Origin: a virus
Length of the DNA stretch: 47,207 nt
Virus record (IMG/VR): IMGVR_UViG_3300005515_000010
Coordinates: 1 to 47,207 of that record
Reading direction: 5' to 3' (one strand)
Shown: one piece after another, positions 1 through 7,955 of the stretch
How the letters are laid out: every line of letters starts with the position of its first letter
Numbering within the stretch: the stretch's first letter is position 1
The notes under the pieces: generated by a model
Database searches by the model: none
Seen by the model: only the letters and a program-made list of their open reading frames with translations
What the model was told of the DNA's origin: nothing
Made by a program: the position numbers and the translations under genes

Positions 1-8
1 GGTCACCA
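1..8 (+). other. Possible 3' tail of the target tRNA-Glu (left junction)
   Basis: The first eight bases read GGTCACCA, which fits an acceptor 3' strand end, a discriminator A and CCA. Together with the tRNA-Glu-like 3' half at the opposite edge of the window, it suggests that the intact target tRNA gene lies just to the left and that the prophage starts here. Eight bases alone prove nothing; this rests on the pairing of the two edges. Confidence 0.35.
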
Positions 9-9
9 T

Positions 10-25
10 CGGCGGATATCCGCCG
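10..25. repeat. 16-bp perfect palindrome near the left junction
   Basis: CGGCGGATATCCGCCG is a perfect palindrome 75 bp beyond the integrase stop codon. It could form a hairpin in integrase read-through RNA or bind a protein in the attachment region. No T-run follows on either strand, so a Rho-independent terminator is not supported. Confidence 0.4.
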
Positions 26-59
26 TTCTTCCCGGAGCGGGGAATAACTGAATCGGTCG

Positions 60-92
60 GTTCCCACAGCAGTTCCCACACCGGTTCCCGCA
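60..92 (+). repeat. Three direct repeats GTTCCC(A/G)CA, candidate integrase arm-type sites
   Basis: GTTCCCACA (60-68), GTTCCCACA (72-80) and GTTCCCGCA (84-92) follow one another at an exact 12-bp period just beyond the 3' end of the integrase gene. GTTCCCTCA recurs at 47093-47101, and an inverted copy GTTCCCTCT at 47148-47156, near the other prophage end. Tyrosine integrases of the lambda type bind short repeated arm sites on both sides of the core, so these are the natural candidates. The assignment is inferred from position and repetition. Confidence 0.55.
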
Positions 93-99
93 GCCCTCT

Positions 100-1230
100 T
101 TATCGGCCCATTTTCGACGGCTGGATCGCGGTCACCTTTTCGGCGACATCGACAGCGATTCGGTAGGCGCTCGCGCGCTTCGTGTAGTGCCGCACGGTCT
201 CGGCGGTCATGCCGAGCATCCGGCCGACCGCGTCGTCGCCCTGGACGATCTCGACCAGATAGCAGGCCGCGTTCTTGCGCAGACCATGGAAGGTATAGAG
301 CAGCTGGTTGTCGTCATCGACAAAGCCGAGACTGCGCATCTTGGTGCGCAGCTGATCCTGTATCGCCTCCTCGGTGCCGAACGGCTTGCCGCTGCGATCA
401 TAGAGCACCGTGATCGACTTCTTCGGGAGCTTGTTGATCTCCTCGCGCCACCAAGGGTGCACCGGCATCGCGATGTCGACGTCGGTCTTTATCTGGGCGA
501 GCTCGAGGATATCGTTCTTCAGCCAGCCATGCTGGATCTTGATGCAATCGCTGATGCGTTGGCCGCTGCACAGCCCGGTGACGATCGCGAGCCGCAGCAT
601 CGGCCCGGCCGCCTCGAGCACCTTGGCGAGCACGTCGGCCGGCCATGGATCATGTTCGCCGAGCGGCAGGCGGCTGATATCGACGGCCGGATTGTCGGCG
701 CGCCAGTCGCGCTGCGTCGCGAAGGTCAGCATAAGCTTGATGACATTGAGGAAGTTGTTCGCCTTCCCGGGCGTGTCGGCCATTTCGTCGCGCAGCTGAT
801 AGATGTGGCTCGCGCGGATCCCCTTCACGTCCAGGTCGCGGAGCGGCGTGCGGGTGTGCGTCCGCTTGTTGTGGAAGATGAGCGAGCCATCCTCGATCAT
901 CGCGATATAGCGGTTGTAGTTCTCGACCGTGTTCGCTGCGAGCGGCTTCGCCCCCTTCTTGCGCTTCTTCTTCGTCCAGCCGCGGGCGATTGCCTCGCGG
1001 AATTCGACGGCGAGGGCGCCGAACGTGCCGGGCTTCGGGCCTTCGCGCGGAACGGCCGGATTGGCGTGCTCACGATTGACGCGCTCGAGCTCGGACGCAA
1101 AGCGCGGATCGGTCGGGCTGGGCAGCGGGACGTAGTAATCCTTCCGCTTCCCGGCCTTGTCGCGATAGACAAAGCGGCGGTAGGTGCTGCCCTTCTTCTG
1201 GCAAACGCCGGGTATTTTCACCGATCCCAT
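100..1230 (-). CDS. int: Tyrosine-recombinase integrase
   Basis: This 376-residue site-specific recombinase would integrate and excise the prophage. The catalytic Arg lies in SGQRISD (R225), a candidate Lys at K248, the HxxR box in FHGLRKN (H315, R318) and the nucleophile in RHYTKRA (Y349). The box III His/Trp position reads LGM, so that ligand appears replaced by Met341. Residues about 65-175 resemble a core-binding SAM-like domain, and the N-terminus about 15-35 an arm-binding domain. The gene lies at the left end and runs outward. Its start overlaps the excisionase-like gene by 13 bases, so the two are probably co-expressed from the leftward early promoter. Family assignment is secure. Confidence 0.95.
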   Translation of the reverse strand: MGSVKIPGVCQKKGSTYRRFVYRDKAGKRKDYYVPLPSPTDPRFASELERVNREHANPAVPREGPKPGTFGALAVEFREAIARGWTKKKRKKGAKPLAANTVENYNRYIAMIEDGSLIFHNKRTHTRTPLRDLDVKGIRASHIYQLRDEMADTPGKANNFLNVIKLMLTFATQRDWRADNPAVDISRLPLGEHDPWPADVLAKVLEAAGPMLRLAIVTGLCSGQRISDCIKIQHGWLKNDILELAQIKTDVDIAMPVHPWWREEINKLPKKSITVLYDRSGKPFGTEEAIQDQLRTKMRSLGFVDDDNQLLYTFHGLRKNAACYLVEIVQGDDAVGRMLGMTAETVRHYTKRASAYRIAVDVAEKVTAIQPSKMGR

Positions 1231-1451
1231 GGCGACATGGTCTCACCCAGACCGCTGAGTCGGTCAAGGTGCGCGTCGAGCAGGCGAATATCCCACAGCT
1301 TCACGTTGCCGTTCTGGTCGCTGTGCGCCGGCAGGCGGCCCTTCTCGACGTCTTCGACGAACTTGGTGCGCCCGCGGCCGGTGTATGCCGCAGCGATGTC
1401 TGCGTCGACGAGGCGGGGTGTTATAGGGGCGATGGCGGCGTGCTTACCCAT
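1218..1451 (-). CDS. Small HTH protein, excisionase/AlpA-like
   Basis: This 77-residue protein has an N-terminal stretch (RLVDADIAAAYTGRGRTKF, about residues 13-31) that resembles the winged-helix/MerR-like fold of phage excisionases. It is followed by WDIRLLDAHLDRLSG, as in many integrase-adjacent proteins. It directly precedes int and overlaps it by 13 bases, the usual xis-int arrangement. The start overlaps the stop of the upstream gene by 8 bases. The role as directionality factor is inferred from size, fold impression and position; a generic DNA-binding protein is the alternative. Confidence 0.7.
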   Translation of the reverse strand: MGKHAAIAPITPRLVDADIAAAYTGRGRTKFVEDVEKGRLPAHSDQNGNVKLWDIRLLDAHLDRLSGLGETMSPWDR

Positions 1452-1869
1452 CGCCGGCTTCCAGCGAGGCCCGCATGTCGTCGAGCAGCCAGTCGGGCGC
1501 GAGGAAACCCTCGCCGATCAACTCCTCAACCTTCGCGATCGCGTCGGCCATGTCGGGGAATTCGAACGTCTGGCCCGCGGCCGGGTGATCGATCGGCTCG
1601 CGGCCCTGATCTAGCCAGGCAAACCAGTCCGGATGCGGCCGGCCGAGCATCGTATCCGGATCAGCGTCGACAACCTTGTCGCCGGTATAGGGCGCGGTCG
1701 GCCGGTGCCGGTTACCTGCAACGTTGACCGAGACGAAATCGCCCACGCTGTCGTAAATATAGAAGTCAGAGGTGGGGATATCCCAATAGCGCTCGGAATG
1801 CGCGAAAAACTCGAGCGCATCGACGCCCTCCGGGAGGCGGATCGGGGTGCTCCAACGAACGTAGCTCAT
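1444..1869 (-). CDS. Hypothetical early phage protein, 141 aa
   Basis: I do not recognise this 141-residue acidic protein. It has no membrane segment or cysteine motif and is rich in aromatic residues near the N-terminus (RYWDIP, DFYIYD). The start was chosen at the ATG sharing one base with the stop of the upstream gene (TGATG). An in-frame start 29 codons further upstream would produce an Arg-rich shadow sequence inside the neighbour. It sits in the middle of a chain of overlapping leftward genes and must be translationally coupled to them. Confidence 0.75.
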   Translation of the reverse strand: MSYVRWSTPIRLPEGVDALEFFAHSERYWDIPTSDFYIYDSVGDFVSVNVAGNRHRPTAPYTGDKVVDADPDTMLGRPHPDWFAWLDQGREPIDHPAAGQTFEFPDMADAIAKVEELIGEGFLAPDWLLDDMRASLEAGDG

Positions 1870-2402
1870 CAATCCCACCCCATGACACGGTTGATCTCGG
1901 CGACATCGATGTCGCCGGCGAGGGCGGCCCTGATGTCGCGCACGATGCGGTCCCAAAGCTGGCTATATCGCTTTCTCAGGGTGTCGGGCCAGTCGTGCTT
2001 GTCTCCGAGGCGTTTGATGCGCTTCAGGCCCTGACGTAACGAGAGCGGCGCCATGCGGAAATGCTTCCCGCATACGAACTGCGTCCGATAGTCGCCGTCG
2101 TTGGCAAATGTGCGCCCGCAGCCGTCGAACATGCACGGGTTGCGATCGGCGTGCTTCTCGCACCGGTACGCGTCCGCCGTCTCTGCGATGCGACCCTGAT
2201 GGATTCCGATGATGCCGTGCTCGGTGCCGCAGCAACCGCACGTCGGCACGCGCTCGATCGAATAGAGGGCTGCGTCGCGCGGATGATCTTTCTGTTCGCT
2301 GCGCAGCCGAATCCATTCGCGCACCTGGTCGATCGTGCCGGCGGGGCCCGGGAACGGCATGTTCGGATGCGCGACGCGCCAGAGGGAGCGAGCCTTACTC
2401 AT
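1869..2402 (-). CDS. Cysteine-rich hypothetical protein, probable zinc binder, 177 aa
   Basis: The 177-residue product has several paired Cys/His clusters: CGCCGTEH, YRCEKHAD, CMFDGCGRTF and FVCGKHFRM. These look like two or more structural zinc sites, followed by a basic helical C-terminus (LRQGLKRIKRLG). The start is the ATG that overlaps the upstream stop as ATGA. Nucleic-acid binding is plausible from the basic, zinc-rich character, but no named family is recognised. Confidence 0.7.
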   Translation of the reverse strand: MSKARSLWRVAHPNMPFPGPAGTIDQVREWIRLRSEQKDHPRDAALYSIERVPTCGCCGTEHGIIGIHQGRIAETADAYRCEKHADRNPCMFDGCGRTFANDGDYRTQFVCGKHFRMAPLSLRQGLKRIKRLGDKHDWPDTLRKRYSQLWDRIVRDIRAALAGDIDVAEINRVMGWD

Positions 2403-2605
2403 GCGAGCCCGCCGCGAGGGCATTCGAAATCACAGTCCTCGGTGCCGGCGAGCGAGCAAGAGCCATCCGGCATCAGACCGCAAATCCAGTTCTCGAAAAA
2501 GTGATCGCACTGATCCCAAATGTCGCCGCAAACCTCGCAAAGGCCGTCGGTCTCGATGTCGCGCTCGCGTTCGTGCCAGTCGTCGGGGGTGACACCTTTT
2601 GTCAT
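2399..2605 (-). CDS. Small CxxC protein, 68 aa
   Basis: This 68-residue protein has clustered cysteines (CEVCGDIWDQCDH, WICGL, CSLAGTEDCDFEC) suggesting a zinc-ribbon-like fold. It is acidic. Both ends overlap neighbours by four bases (ATGA), the pattern shared by most genes of this operon. The function is unknown. Confidence 0.7.
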   Translation of the reverse strand: MTKGVTPDDWHERERDIETDGLCEVCGDIWDQCDHFFENWICGLMPDGSCSLAGTEDCDFECPRGGLA

Positions 2606-3387
2606 GCCGCTGCCTCATTGTCGGAGATTGCCGACATGAAGCCGTCGATCGCGTCGGCCATCGGCCGGATTTTCTGCGCGAGATCCGCGAGACCGTTATA
2701 GGTCTTCGCGACCCCCAGCTTGTGGACCATCCCCACTGCGCGCGCGAATGTGTCGCCGCCAAACAGATGGCCGACGTCTTCGGGTCCGAGGCCGCATGCG
2801 TCATATATGGCTTGCAACTTTCCTTCGGCTTCCTTCGCGCGCTCCTCACCGCGTCTGGTCCGCCATTCGACCTCACGCTCGATCGCTGCCTTGGCGGCCT
2901 CTTCGTCCCTCGCTACGGCTGCCCGCAAGGTTTCCTGATCTATCTTGCGGTCGAGATCGCTCGCACGTCGCAACAAGGCCGCCAGAAATGCCGGAGATAT
3001 GGGCGCCGCCTCGGTCGTCGGCGCTTGCTTGATCACGCGTAGCCCGTTCGGGTGAAGCTCGAAATGTCCCCATAGCTCGGGCAATTCCCCGTCTCGGATG
3101 ATGCCGGGCGATGTGACCATCCACCATTGCGAGCAATATTGGGCGATCGCCTCGGCCTTCGCCGGCTGACGCATTTCCTTAACCCAGTCGTTACGCGCGA
3201 CCTTGATCTCGAATCCGGACAGGGTCAGCCCGCGAGAAGGCCACAGGCCCATCGCAACAGCATCCGCCCATCGCCGCGCACGGCCGCCCGTTGCGTCACC
3301 GACTTCGAAGAACAGAGCGTATTCGGGGGCGCAAAACTTCTTGGTCAGCGCCGCACGGATATCTTCCGCGCGCAAACGATCAATCAT
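2602..3387 (-). CDS. Predicted PD-(D/E)XK nuclease-fold protein, 261 aa
   Basis: Residues about 20-110 resemble PD-(D/E)XK proteins of the MmcB-like type: a WADAVAMG segment (D42), then GFEIKVARNDW (E60-x-K62), then a motif around QYCSQWWMVT. The D...ExK spacing fits a metal-dependent nuclease core. The C-terminal half, about residues 135-205, is strongly charged and probably coiled-coil. In an early phage operon such a protein could process DNA during replication or recombination, or act against host DNA. Activity is not shown by sequence alone. Confidence 0.65.
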   Translation of the reverse strand: MIDRLRAEDIRAALTKKFCAPEYALFFEVGDATGGRARRWADAVAMGLWPSRGLTLSGFEIKVARNDWVKEMRQPAKAEAIAQYCSQWWMVTSPGIIRDGELPELWGHFELHPNGLRVIKQAPTTEAAPISPAFLAALLRRASDLDRKIDQETLRAAVARDEEAAKAAIEREVEWRTRRGEERAKEAEGKLQAIYDACGLGPEDVGHLFGGDTFARAVGMVHKLGVAKTYNGLADLAQKIRPMADAIDGFMSAISDNEAAA

Positions 3388-4001
3388 GTCTGTGCTCCAT
3401 CCTGCATCGCGCCGGCGATCGCCGCGAAGGCGAGGTCGAGCAGCCAGGCGCGGCGCATGGTTTCGTCCATGTCATCGCTCACCAGCGGCGTCATGGCCGC
3501 GACGGCGCGGTCGAGCCCCGCCGGCGAAAGCATGTAGGACCGCGCCTCGGCGGCCTGCACGCGGGCTTGGCGCCGCGATTCCGACCATTCCTGCCATTTC
3601 GCTTCGATGACGGCCGGATCTTCGTCGGCGGGGAAGTTGGCCGCGAAGATCGCACGGGGCAGCCCGTCGGCGGCCGGGGCGGGCGCATCGTCTCCGCGGT
3701 CCCAGACCTTCCCGTAATCAACGACGACGCTGCGCACGACGCGCTCGCTGCCGACGAACGCGGGGTAGAAGGTCAAGCCCGACATGTTGGACATGAAGAC
3801 CTTGCCGCCGCTGCGGATCACGTCGTCGAGCTCGTCGGGCCGCAGCTGCCAGCAACTGACATTGCAGGGGCCGTCGTGCTGCCGGAAGGTGTGGAGATCC
3901 CGGACATCGTCGCAGCCGGGCGGCGCCTTGAAGGTGAAGTTGCTGCCGGGCGGCGCCTTGAAGGTGAAGTTGCTGCCGGGGAAGTCGATCGCGTCAGCCA
4001 T
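3384..4001 (-). CDS. Hypothetical protein with duplicated N-terminal decapeptide, 205 aa
   Basis: The 205-residue product begins with a decapeptide, PGSNFTFKAP, present twice in perfect tandem, encoded by a 30-bp DNA duplication. The rest is soluble, with CNVSCWQLRPDELDD near residue 47 and a helical C-terminus. Start ATG overlaps the upstream stop by 8 bases. I do not recognise a family. The perfect duplication at the DNA level is likely a recent slippage event. Confidence 0.75.
   Translation of the reverse strand: MADAIDFPGSNFTFKAPPGSNFTFKAPPGCDDVRDLHTFRQHDGPCNVSCWQLRPDELDDVIRSGGKVFMSNMSGLTFYPAFVGSERVVRSVVVDYGKVWDRGDDAPAPAADGLPRAIFAANFPADEDPAVIEAKWQEWSESRRQARVQAAEARSYMLSPAGLDRAVAAMTPLVSDDMDETMRRAWLLDLAFAAIAGAMQDGAQT
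3916..3980 (-). repeat. 30-bp perfect tandem duplication inside a coding region
   Basis: A 30-base unit at 3916-3945 repeats exactly at 3946-3975, with five further matching bases. Being a multiple of three, it adds ten residues without shifting the frame. Perfect identity, including third positions, indicates a young or actively varying tract. Confidence 0.95.
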
Positions 4002-4353
4002 GGCTCGTCGCCTCCGCTACGAAGCGCGTGCAGCCGCCCTCGCAAAGATGTTCGGTCGCGGCCTTGCCGCATGCGCCACAGCACGGCTCCGGGCGCTCGA
4101 CAGCCTCGTCGTCATCCCAATGCTTGTTGAGGATAGCGGCGACCTTCTCGGCGACCTCTTGCCGCTCCTGCAGGTAGAGCGAGGTGATGAGGATCGGCAT
4201 ATTGAGGCTGACCGACGTGGATCCATCATCGTTGCGCTTCGGCGCGGCCTGATAGTGGACAGCGATGTGCTCGCCGCGAAGATCCTCGCGGTCGAGGTTG
4301 CGCAGGTACGCAGTCGGGCTCACGGTGAAAAAGACGTGCGGGGTGTCCGTCAT
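3994..4353 (-). CDS. Hypothetical protein with C-terminal cysteine cluster, 119 aa
   Basis: This 119-residue protein starts with HVFFTVSPTAYLRNLDRED and ends with a Cys cluster (CCGACGKAATEHLCEGGC) that could bind zinc. The start is the ATG overlapping the upstream stop (ATGA); the open frame extends 21 codons further, without support. Function is unknown. Confidence 0.7.
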   Translation of the reverse strand: MTDTPHVFFTVSPTAYLRNLDREDLRGEHIAVHYQAAPKRNDDGSTSVSLNMPILITSLYLQERQEVAEKVAAILNKHWDDDEAVERPEPCCGACGKAATEHLCEGGCTRFVAEATSHG

Positions 4354-5057
4354 GCGTCGATGTTCCTCTGCTCGACGGTGAAGCTGGTTACCGAAACCCA
4401 CGGGTTCGCTTCCCATGCGCCCGGGCCGTTGATGTGATTCCAGAGCTTGGCGTAACTGCGCGCCGCGTGGCCGCCGCCCGGCTCTTCGATGCCCACGCCG
4501 GTGATGCTGTGCGGCATAATGCCCGGCACGTAATAGAAGGGCGGGTCAGCCGATTCGTATTCGACCCCTTCGGCGATCGCGTCGCGCTCGTTGATGTCGT
4601 GCAGCTGCTCGACGCGCACATCAGTGACGAGCAGCGTGAGGCGGCTCACCTTGCGGGGCATGTGGATGCCCGGCTTCCATGTGACGCTCTTTTCGTCGGG
4701 GATCGGTTCGTCAAAGCCGTGGCGACGACAATCTGCCTGGTACGTGGCGCGATGAACAAGCCAGCCGGGGTCGGTCGTGCCGACGTAAGCGAACGTCTCC
4801 CGGACATAGAGCCGGTCGCCCGCCATGATCCGGGGAGTGACGATGGCGGCCGTCCGTGTGTGCCAAACACAGGGCTGCTCGGCGACCGGCCTACCCTTGC
4901 CATCCGTGACGCCCGAGCCGCCGATCGTAGAGGCTTCCCATCGGCCGAGGCGCGCGGGGGCCTCGGGCAGCTTGAGCACACGCCGCGTCTGCGTCTTGCG
5001 ACCGTAGATCAGCGCGCGGACCATCGGCGCGGAGAAGAGAATCGGGCGGTCAGGCAT
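4350..5057 (-). CDS. ASCH/PUA-like phage protein, 235 aa
   Basis: The N-terminus (RPILFSAPMVRALIYGRKTQ, then TRRVLK) is the signature of a widespread phage protein family with a PUA-like (ASCH-type) fold, thought to bind RNA or modified bases. The segments GDRLYVRETF and PRKVSRLTLLVTDVRVEQLH continue the family pattern. Length is typical. The start ATG overlaps the upstream stop by 8 bases. No experimental role is established to my knowledge; RNA or modified-nucleotide recognition is a family-level inference. Confidence 0.75.
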   Translation of the reverse strand: MPDRPILFSAPMVRALIYGRKTQTRRVLKLPEAPARLGRWEASTIGGSGVTDGKGRPVAEQPCVWHTRTAAIVTPRIMAGDRLYVRETFAYVGTTDPGWLVHRATYQADCRRHGFDEPIPDEKSVTWKPGIHMPRKVSRLTLLVTDVRVEQLHDINERDAIAEGVEYESADPPFYYVPGIMPHSITGVGIEEPGGGHAARSYAKLWNHINGPGAWEANPWVSVTSFTVEQRNIDA

Positions 5058-5568
5058 CGGCGGCCGCCGCGGCTTGGTCGGCCGCCAGTTCGTCGTAGAG
5101 GCTATAAACCTTGGACCAATCGGGAGGCCCGTAATTTTCGGCTTCTTCATCCCATTCGCCGGCGAACGGGTTTTCCGCGACGGACGTCCACCAAAAGCCA
5201 ATCCCGGCATAGTCAGGATTCGACAGGAAAAAGTCGCGGATCGCGATCCAGTGGCCGCCGACATTGTGCCGCGACATGAACGCGCCAAGATCAGCGGCGA
5301 TCTGGGCATAGTCTTTCTTGGCAACATACCAGCGGTCGAAAGTCATTGCGAAGATGGTGCGATCGTTCTCGCTGAGGCGCGGATCGTCGTACAGTTTCCA
5401 CAGGCGGTCACCCGCAGTCAGCGCGCTACCATATTCGTGCCGCTTATCGCCGAATGCGTTCCATATCGCATCCCAAATCAGGATAGCTGAGCCCCAGCTA
5501 TTGCGTAGCTCTTCGATATGCTCGACGCTTTCGCCGGGCGTTATCGCGAGAATGGTCGTGTAGCTCAT
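5050..5568 (-). CDS. Hypothetical acidic protein, 172 aa
   Basis: This 172-residue soluble protein is rich in Trp and Asp/Glu, with motifs such as ILIWDAIWNAFGDKRHEYG and IFAMTFDRWYVAKKDYAQIA. It resembles short phage-encoded proteins of unknown function. It ends in an alanine-rich tail. It overlaps both neighbours (ATGA upstream, 8 bases downstream). Confidence 0.7.
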   Translation of the reverse strand: MSYTTILAITPGESVEHIEELRNSWGSAILIWDAIWNAFGDKRHEYGSALTAGDRLWKLYDDPRLSENDRTIFAMTFDRWYVAKKDYAQIAADLGAFMSRHNVGGHWIAIRDFFLSNPDYAGIGFWWTSVAENPFAGEWDEEAENYGPPDWSKVYSLYDELAADQAAAAADA

Positions 5569-5990
5569 GCTTCCTCCTGCAAGGGCGTGAATTCAGGGTG
5601 CTGGCTCGCCATGTGGCGGGCGAGTTGGGAGAAGGTGCGGTTGCAGCACGGGCAGACGCCGGCCTTTGCGCGCCTCGTGATGCGCGTCGCATGGCCCTTA
5701 TAGCCGTTCGCCCGCCGCTTCTGATGCTCGGCCTCCGCGCGAGCCTCGCGCTCGGCGTCCTGCGCCTGTGCGATGTTCTGCTCAGCGCGCTGCCGTGCGA
5801 GGGTTTCAGCTTCAAGCTGCTCGCGGAGCTTTTGCTCGGCCGACTTCCCGCGCGGATAATATTGATGGTGCCCGTTCGTGCAGAAGAATTGCTCGCCGTT
5901 ACGCTTCAACTGCGCGTGACGGCCGGCTTCGATGCCAAACGATATGCGGCACTCTTTCCAGCAACAGATTTCCTCAACGAACTGCGTCAT
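5565..5990 (-). CDS. Coiled-coil protein with C-terminal C2H2 zinc finger, 141 aa
   Basis: An N-terminal cysteine cluster (EEICCWKECRISFG) and C26-type segment (FFCTNGHHQYYPRG) are followed by a long charged helix, about residues 45-100, and a classical C2H2 finger CPCCNRTFSQLARHMASQH. The fold suggests a DNA- or RNA-binding accessory protein. The ATG overlapping the upstream stop was chosen over an in-frame start 34 codons earlier, which would give a low-complexity Arg/Ala extension. Confidence 0.75.
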   Translation of the reverse strand: MTQFVEEICCWKECRISFGIEAGRHAQLKRNGEQFFCTNGHHQYYPRGKSAEQKLREQLEAETLARQRAEQNIAQAQDAEREARAEAEHQKRRANGYKGHATRITRRAKAGVCPCCNRTFSQLARHMASQHPEFTPLQEEA

Positions 5991-6427
5991 GCCGCCCTCG
6001 CCTGATACGGGAACAGCACGCCGTCGAGCAGCGGCCCCAGAGGGGTGGCCGGGTCGTACTGGCGCAGATATTTGGCGCGCTCCTGCAGCCACGCCTGGTA
6101 GGGCCAGAACCGCCGTTCGCCGAAGGGATAGCCGCGCTTCAGCGCGCTGACGCGCATGCTGTAGGTCGCATCGGCCGGAAGCGCGGCGTGGATCTCGGAG
6201 ATCTTCGCCCGGGCCCGCGCCGGATAGTCCATGTCGAAGCCGCCGCCGTCGGGCATGCCCGCCTTCAACGCCTGATTGTCGGCATAGAGCAGCCGGTTGG
6301 CTTGCTGGCTCGCCCGAAACGATGCGATCAGGGTGCGCAGGATCTCCGCGTCACGCGCGCGGCCGTCACCGGCGAGGCGCTGGCGCAGCTGCTCGGCCTC
6401 CCGCAGCGTGGCTTCGGAGCGGGCCAT
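5987..6427 (-). CDS. Hypothetical helical protein, 146 aa
   Basis: The 146-residue product starts with a predicted coiled coil (LREAEQLRQRLAGDGRARD) and continues with YPARARAKISEIHAALPADA and WPYQAWLQERAKYLRQYD. No family is recognised. It is joined to both neighbours by one- to four-base overlaps. Confidence 0.65.
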   Translation of the reverse strand: MARSEATLREAEQLRQRLAGDGRARDAEILRTLIASFRASQQANRLLYADNQALKAGMPDGGGFDMDYPARARAKISEIHAALPADATYSMRVSALKRGYPFGERRFWPYQAWLQERAKYLRQYDPATPLGPLLDGVLFPYQARAA

Positions 6428-7068
6428 TATGCCGGCACCAATAGCATGGCCCGATCGATGTACCGATTGAGCTCAAGATTTGCGGCCTCGGGATGCGGAT
6501 CGCGATCGGCCATGTCGCGGAGCAATGGCAACCCGGTCTCGATGCTGACCAGCACCTCTTCGCGGGTCGCCGGGCGGCCGTGCGCGTACCATTCAACGCC
6601 GGTCGGATCACCGATGTCGAACAGCAGGCCTTTGCGCGTCCGGTGCGGCTTGCCGTTCGTGCTCGTCCAGACCAGCGCGACGCCCGGATTGCGCTCGATC
6701 ATTTCGCCGGCGGGGTCGCGCGAGCCGATCGGCAAGTTCTGCCTCCCGACGCGCTTCATCCGCGGGCGGGTGAGGAACGGGCAGTTGCGTGCCGAGAATT
6801 GCGCGCAGTCGAGGTGCGACGGCGGCTCCGACGAGGTGCGGTTCACCGCGCACATCGGGCCGATGACATAGGTGCCATATTTGCCCAGCTGCCCGCCGCA
6901 GACCCAGCATTTGCGATACCGGATGGCCTGCTCGAATTTATCGGCGTCGGCGACGGGGAATTGCGGCTGGCCGTCGACCCATGCGACGAACCAAGGCACG
7001 GGAAAGCCGCGATGGTCGACCGGGAGCGCCGCCATGCGCGCGGGGAGGTCGGGATAGCGCTGGCTCAT
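6427..7068 (-). CDS. Hypothetical cysteine-containing phage protein, 213 aa
   Basis: This 213-residue protein carries RKCWVCGGQLGKYGTYVIGP and, further on, CAQFSARNCPF, which could form one zinc site. Its length and the repeated FPVPWF/WVCGGQLG style match conserved proteins in other proteobacterial prophages that have no assigned role. The start follows the chain of overlaps. Confidence 0.7.
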   Translation of the reverse strand: MSQRYPDLPARMAALPVDHRGFPVPWFVAWVDGQPQFPVADADKFEQAIRYRKCWVCGGQLGKYGTYVIGPMCAVNRTSSEPPSHLDCAQFSARNCPFLTRPRMKRVGRQNLPIGSRDPAGEMIERNPGVALVWTSTNGKPHRTRKGLLFDIGDPTGVEWYAHGRPATREEVLVSIETGLPLLRDMADRDPHPEAANLELNRYIDRAMLLVPA

Positions 7069-7955
7069 AGCGGCACCCGATACCCGGCGGCATTGCGGTG
7101 CCCGCCGCCACCATACTTCTTCGCGAATTCGGAAACGTCGGCGCGATCGTCGAGACTGCGAAGCGACACATGGCGATAGCCATTGCCATCCGACCAGGTC
7201 ATCGCCGCCGTGCCCGGGAACCGCTCGAGCAAAAGGTGCCCGACGTCGCTCGCGAACATGTAGGGGACGTTCGCGCGCACGAAGTCGACGCCGTCGATCG
7301 TTACCAGTTCCGGTTTGGCAGCCAAGCTCTCGACGAGGCTGTCGTGATAGACCTGCATGGGGTGCGCCTCGGCGACGAGCTCCTCGAACGGCCTCAAGAG
7401 CAGGGCATGCCAGTGCATCACGTCATCGGGCACCGTGCGCAGGAGCGTCGCGAGCGCCTTGCTGTGGGGCAGTTCGAAGCGCCAGAGGTCGCGATCCTGT
7501 ATCGCCTCGATCAGCGGCGGCGCCGGAACGCCACGGTGAGCGAAATCCCAAGCCATCATTGCGCCCGACCGGCTCATGTCGAACGCCGCGACGATGGGCG
7601 GGTAACCGCCCCGCTGAAAATCGGAGATCATCAACGCGACGGTGGCGCGCGTGAAGCGGTCCGGCGCGTCTTTGTACCGCTGGAACGGCGCGAGATCTTC
7701 GGCGGCCGTCTTGTGGTGGTCGAGGATGACGATCGACGCGGCCTTCGTGGCCAATTCTTCGAGCACGGGCCGCTTGTAGCTGAAATCGACGATCAGGACG
7801 TTGAGCCCAGCGACGTCGGGCGGCGGGTTGCCGTAGTTCGCCGGCACATAGGTCGCATCCGGCCAGCGCAAATCGCAGGCCAAGCGGGCACCCCAGCCGT
7901 CTTGGCAGGGATGATGATAGATCACCATGTCGGGAGTCCAGAGGCGCGGTTCCAT
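7065..7955 (-). CDS. DHH/DHHA1 phosphoesterase, NrnB-like
   Basis: A 296-residue member of the DHH phosphoesterase superfamily. The N-terminal metal motif is YHHPCQDGWGA (H15...D19), a second Asp lies in LIVDFSYK (D57), and the signature DHH is at residues 79-81 (ILDHHKTAAE). The DHHA1 substrate motif GGGGHRNAAG is near residue 282. These enzymes hydrolyse short oligonucleotides or cyclic-nucleotide products. In a phage early operon it could recycle nucleotides or remove a host defence signal; the second idea is speculative. The start was set at the ATG sharing a base with the upstream stop. Confidence 0.85.
   Translation of the reverse strand: MEPRLWTPDMVIYHHPCQDGWGARLACDLRWPDATYVPANYGNPPPDVAGLNVLIVDFSYKRPVLEELATKAASIVILDHHKTAAEDLAPFQRYKDAPDRFTRATVALMISDFQRGGYPPIVAAFDMSRSGAMMAWDFAHRGVPAPPLIEAIQDRDLWRFELPHSKALATLLRTVPDDVMHWHALLLRPFEELVAEAHPMQVYHDSLVESLAAKPELVTIDGVDFVRANVPYMFASDVGHLLLERFPGTAAMTWSDGNGYRHVSLRSLDDRADVSEFAKKYGGGGHRNAAGYRVPL

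Noticed and set aside
60-92. LexA boxes in the GTTCCC repeats
   Set aside because: The GTTC units are separated by 8 bases, not 7, and repeat three times at a 12-bp period, which fits integrase arm sites better.
3916-3980. CRISPR-like repeat
   Set aside because: The two 30-base copies are contiguous without a spacer and lie in a coding frame. No array exists elsewhere in the window.
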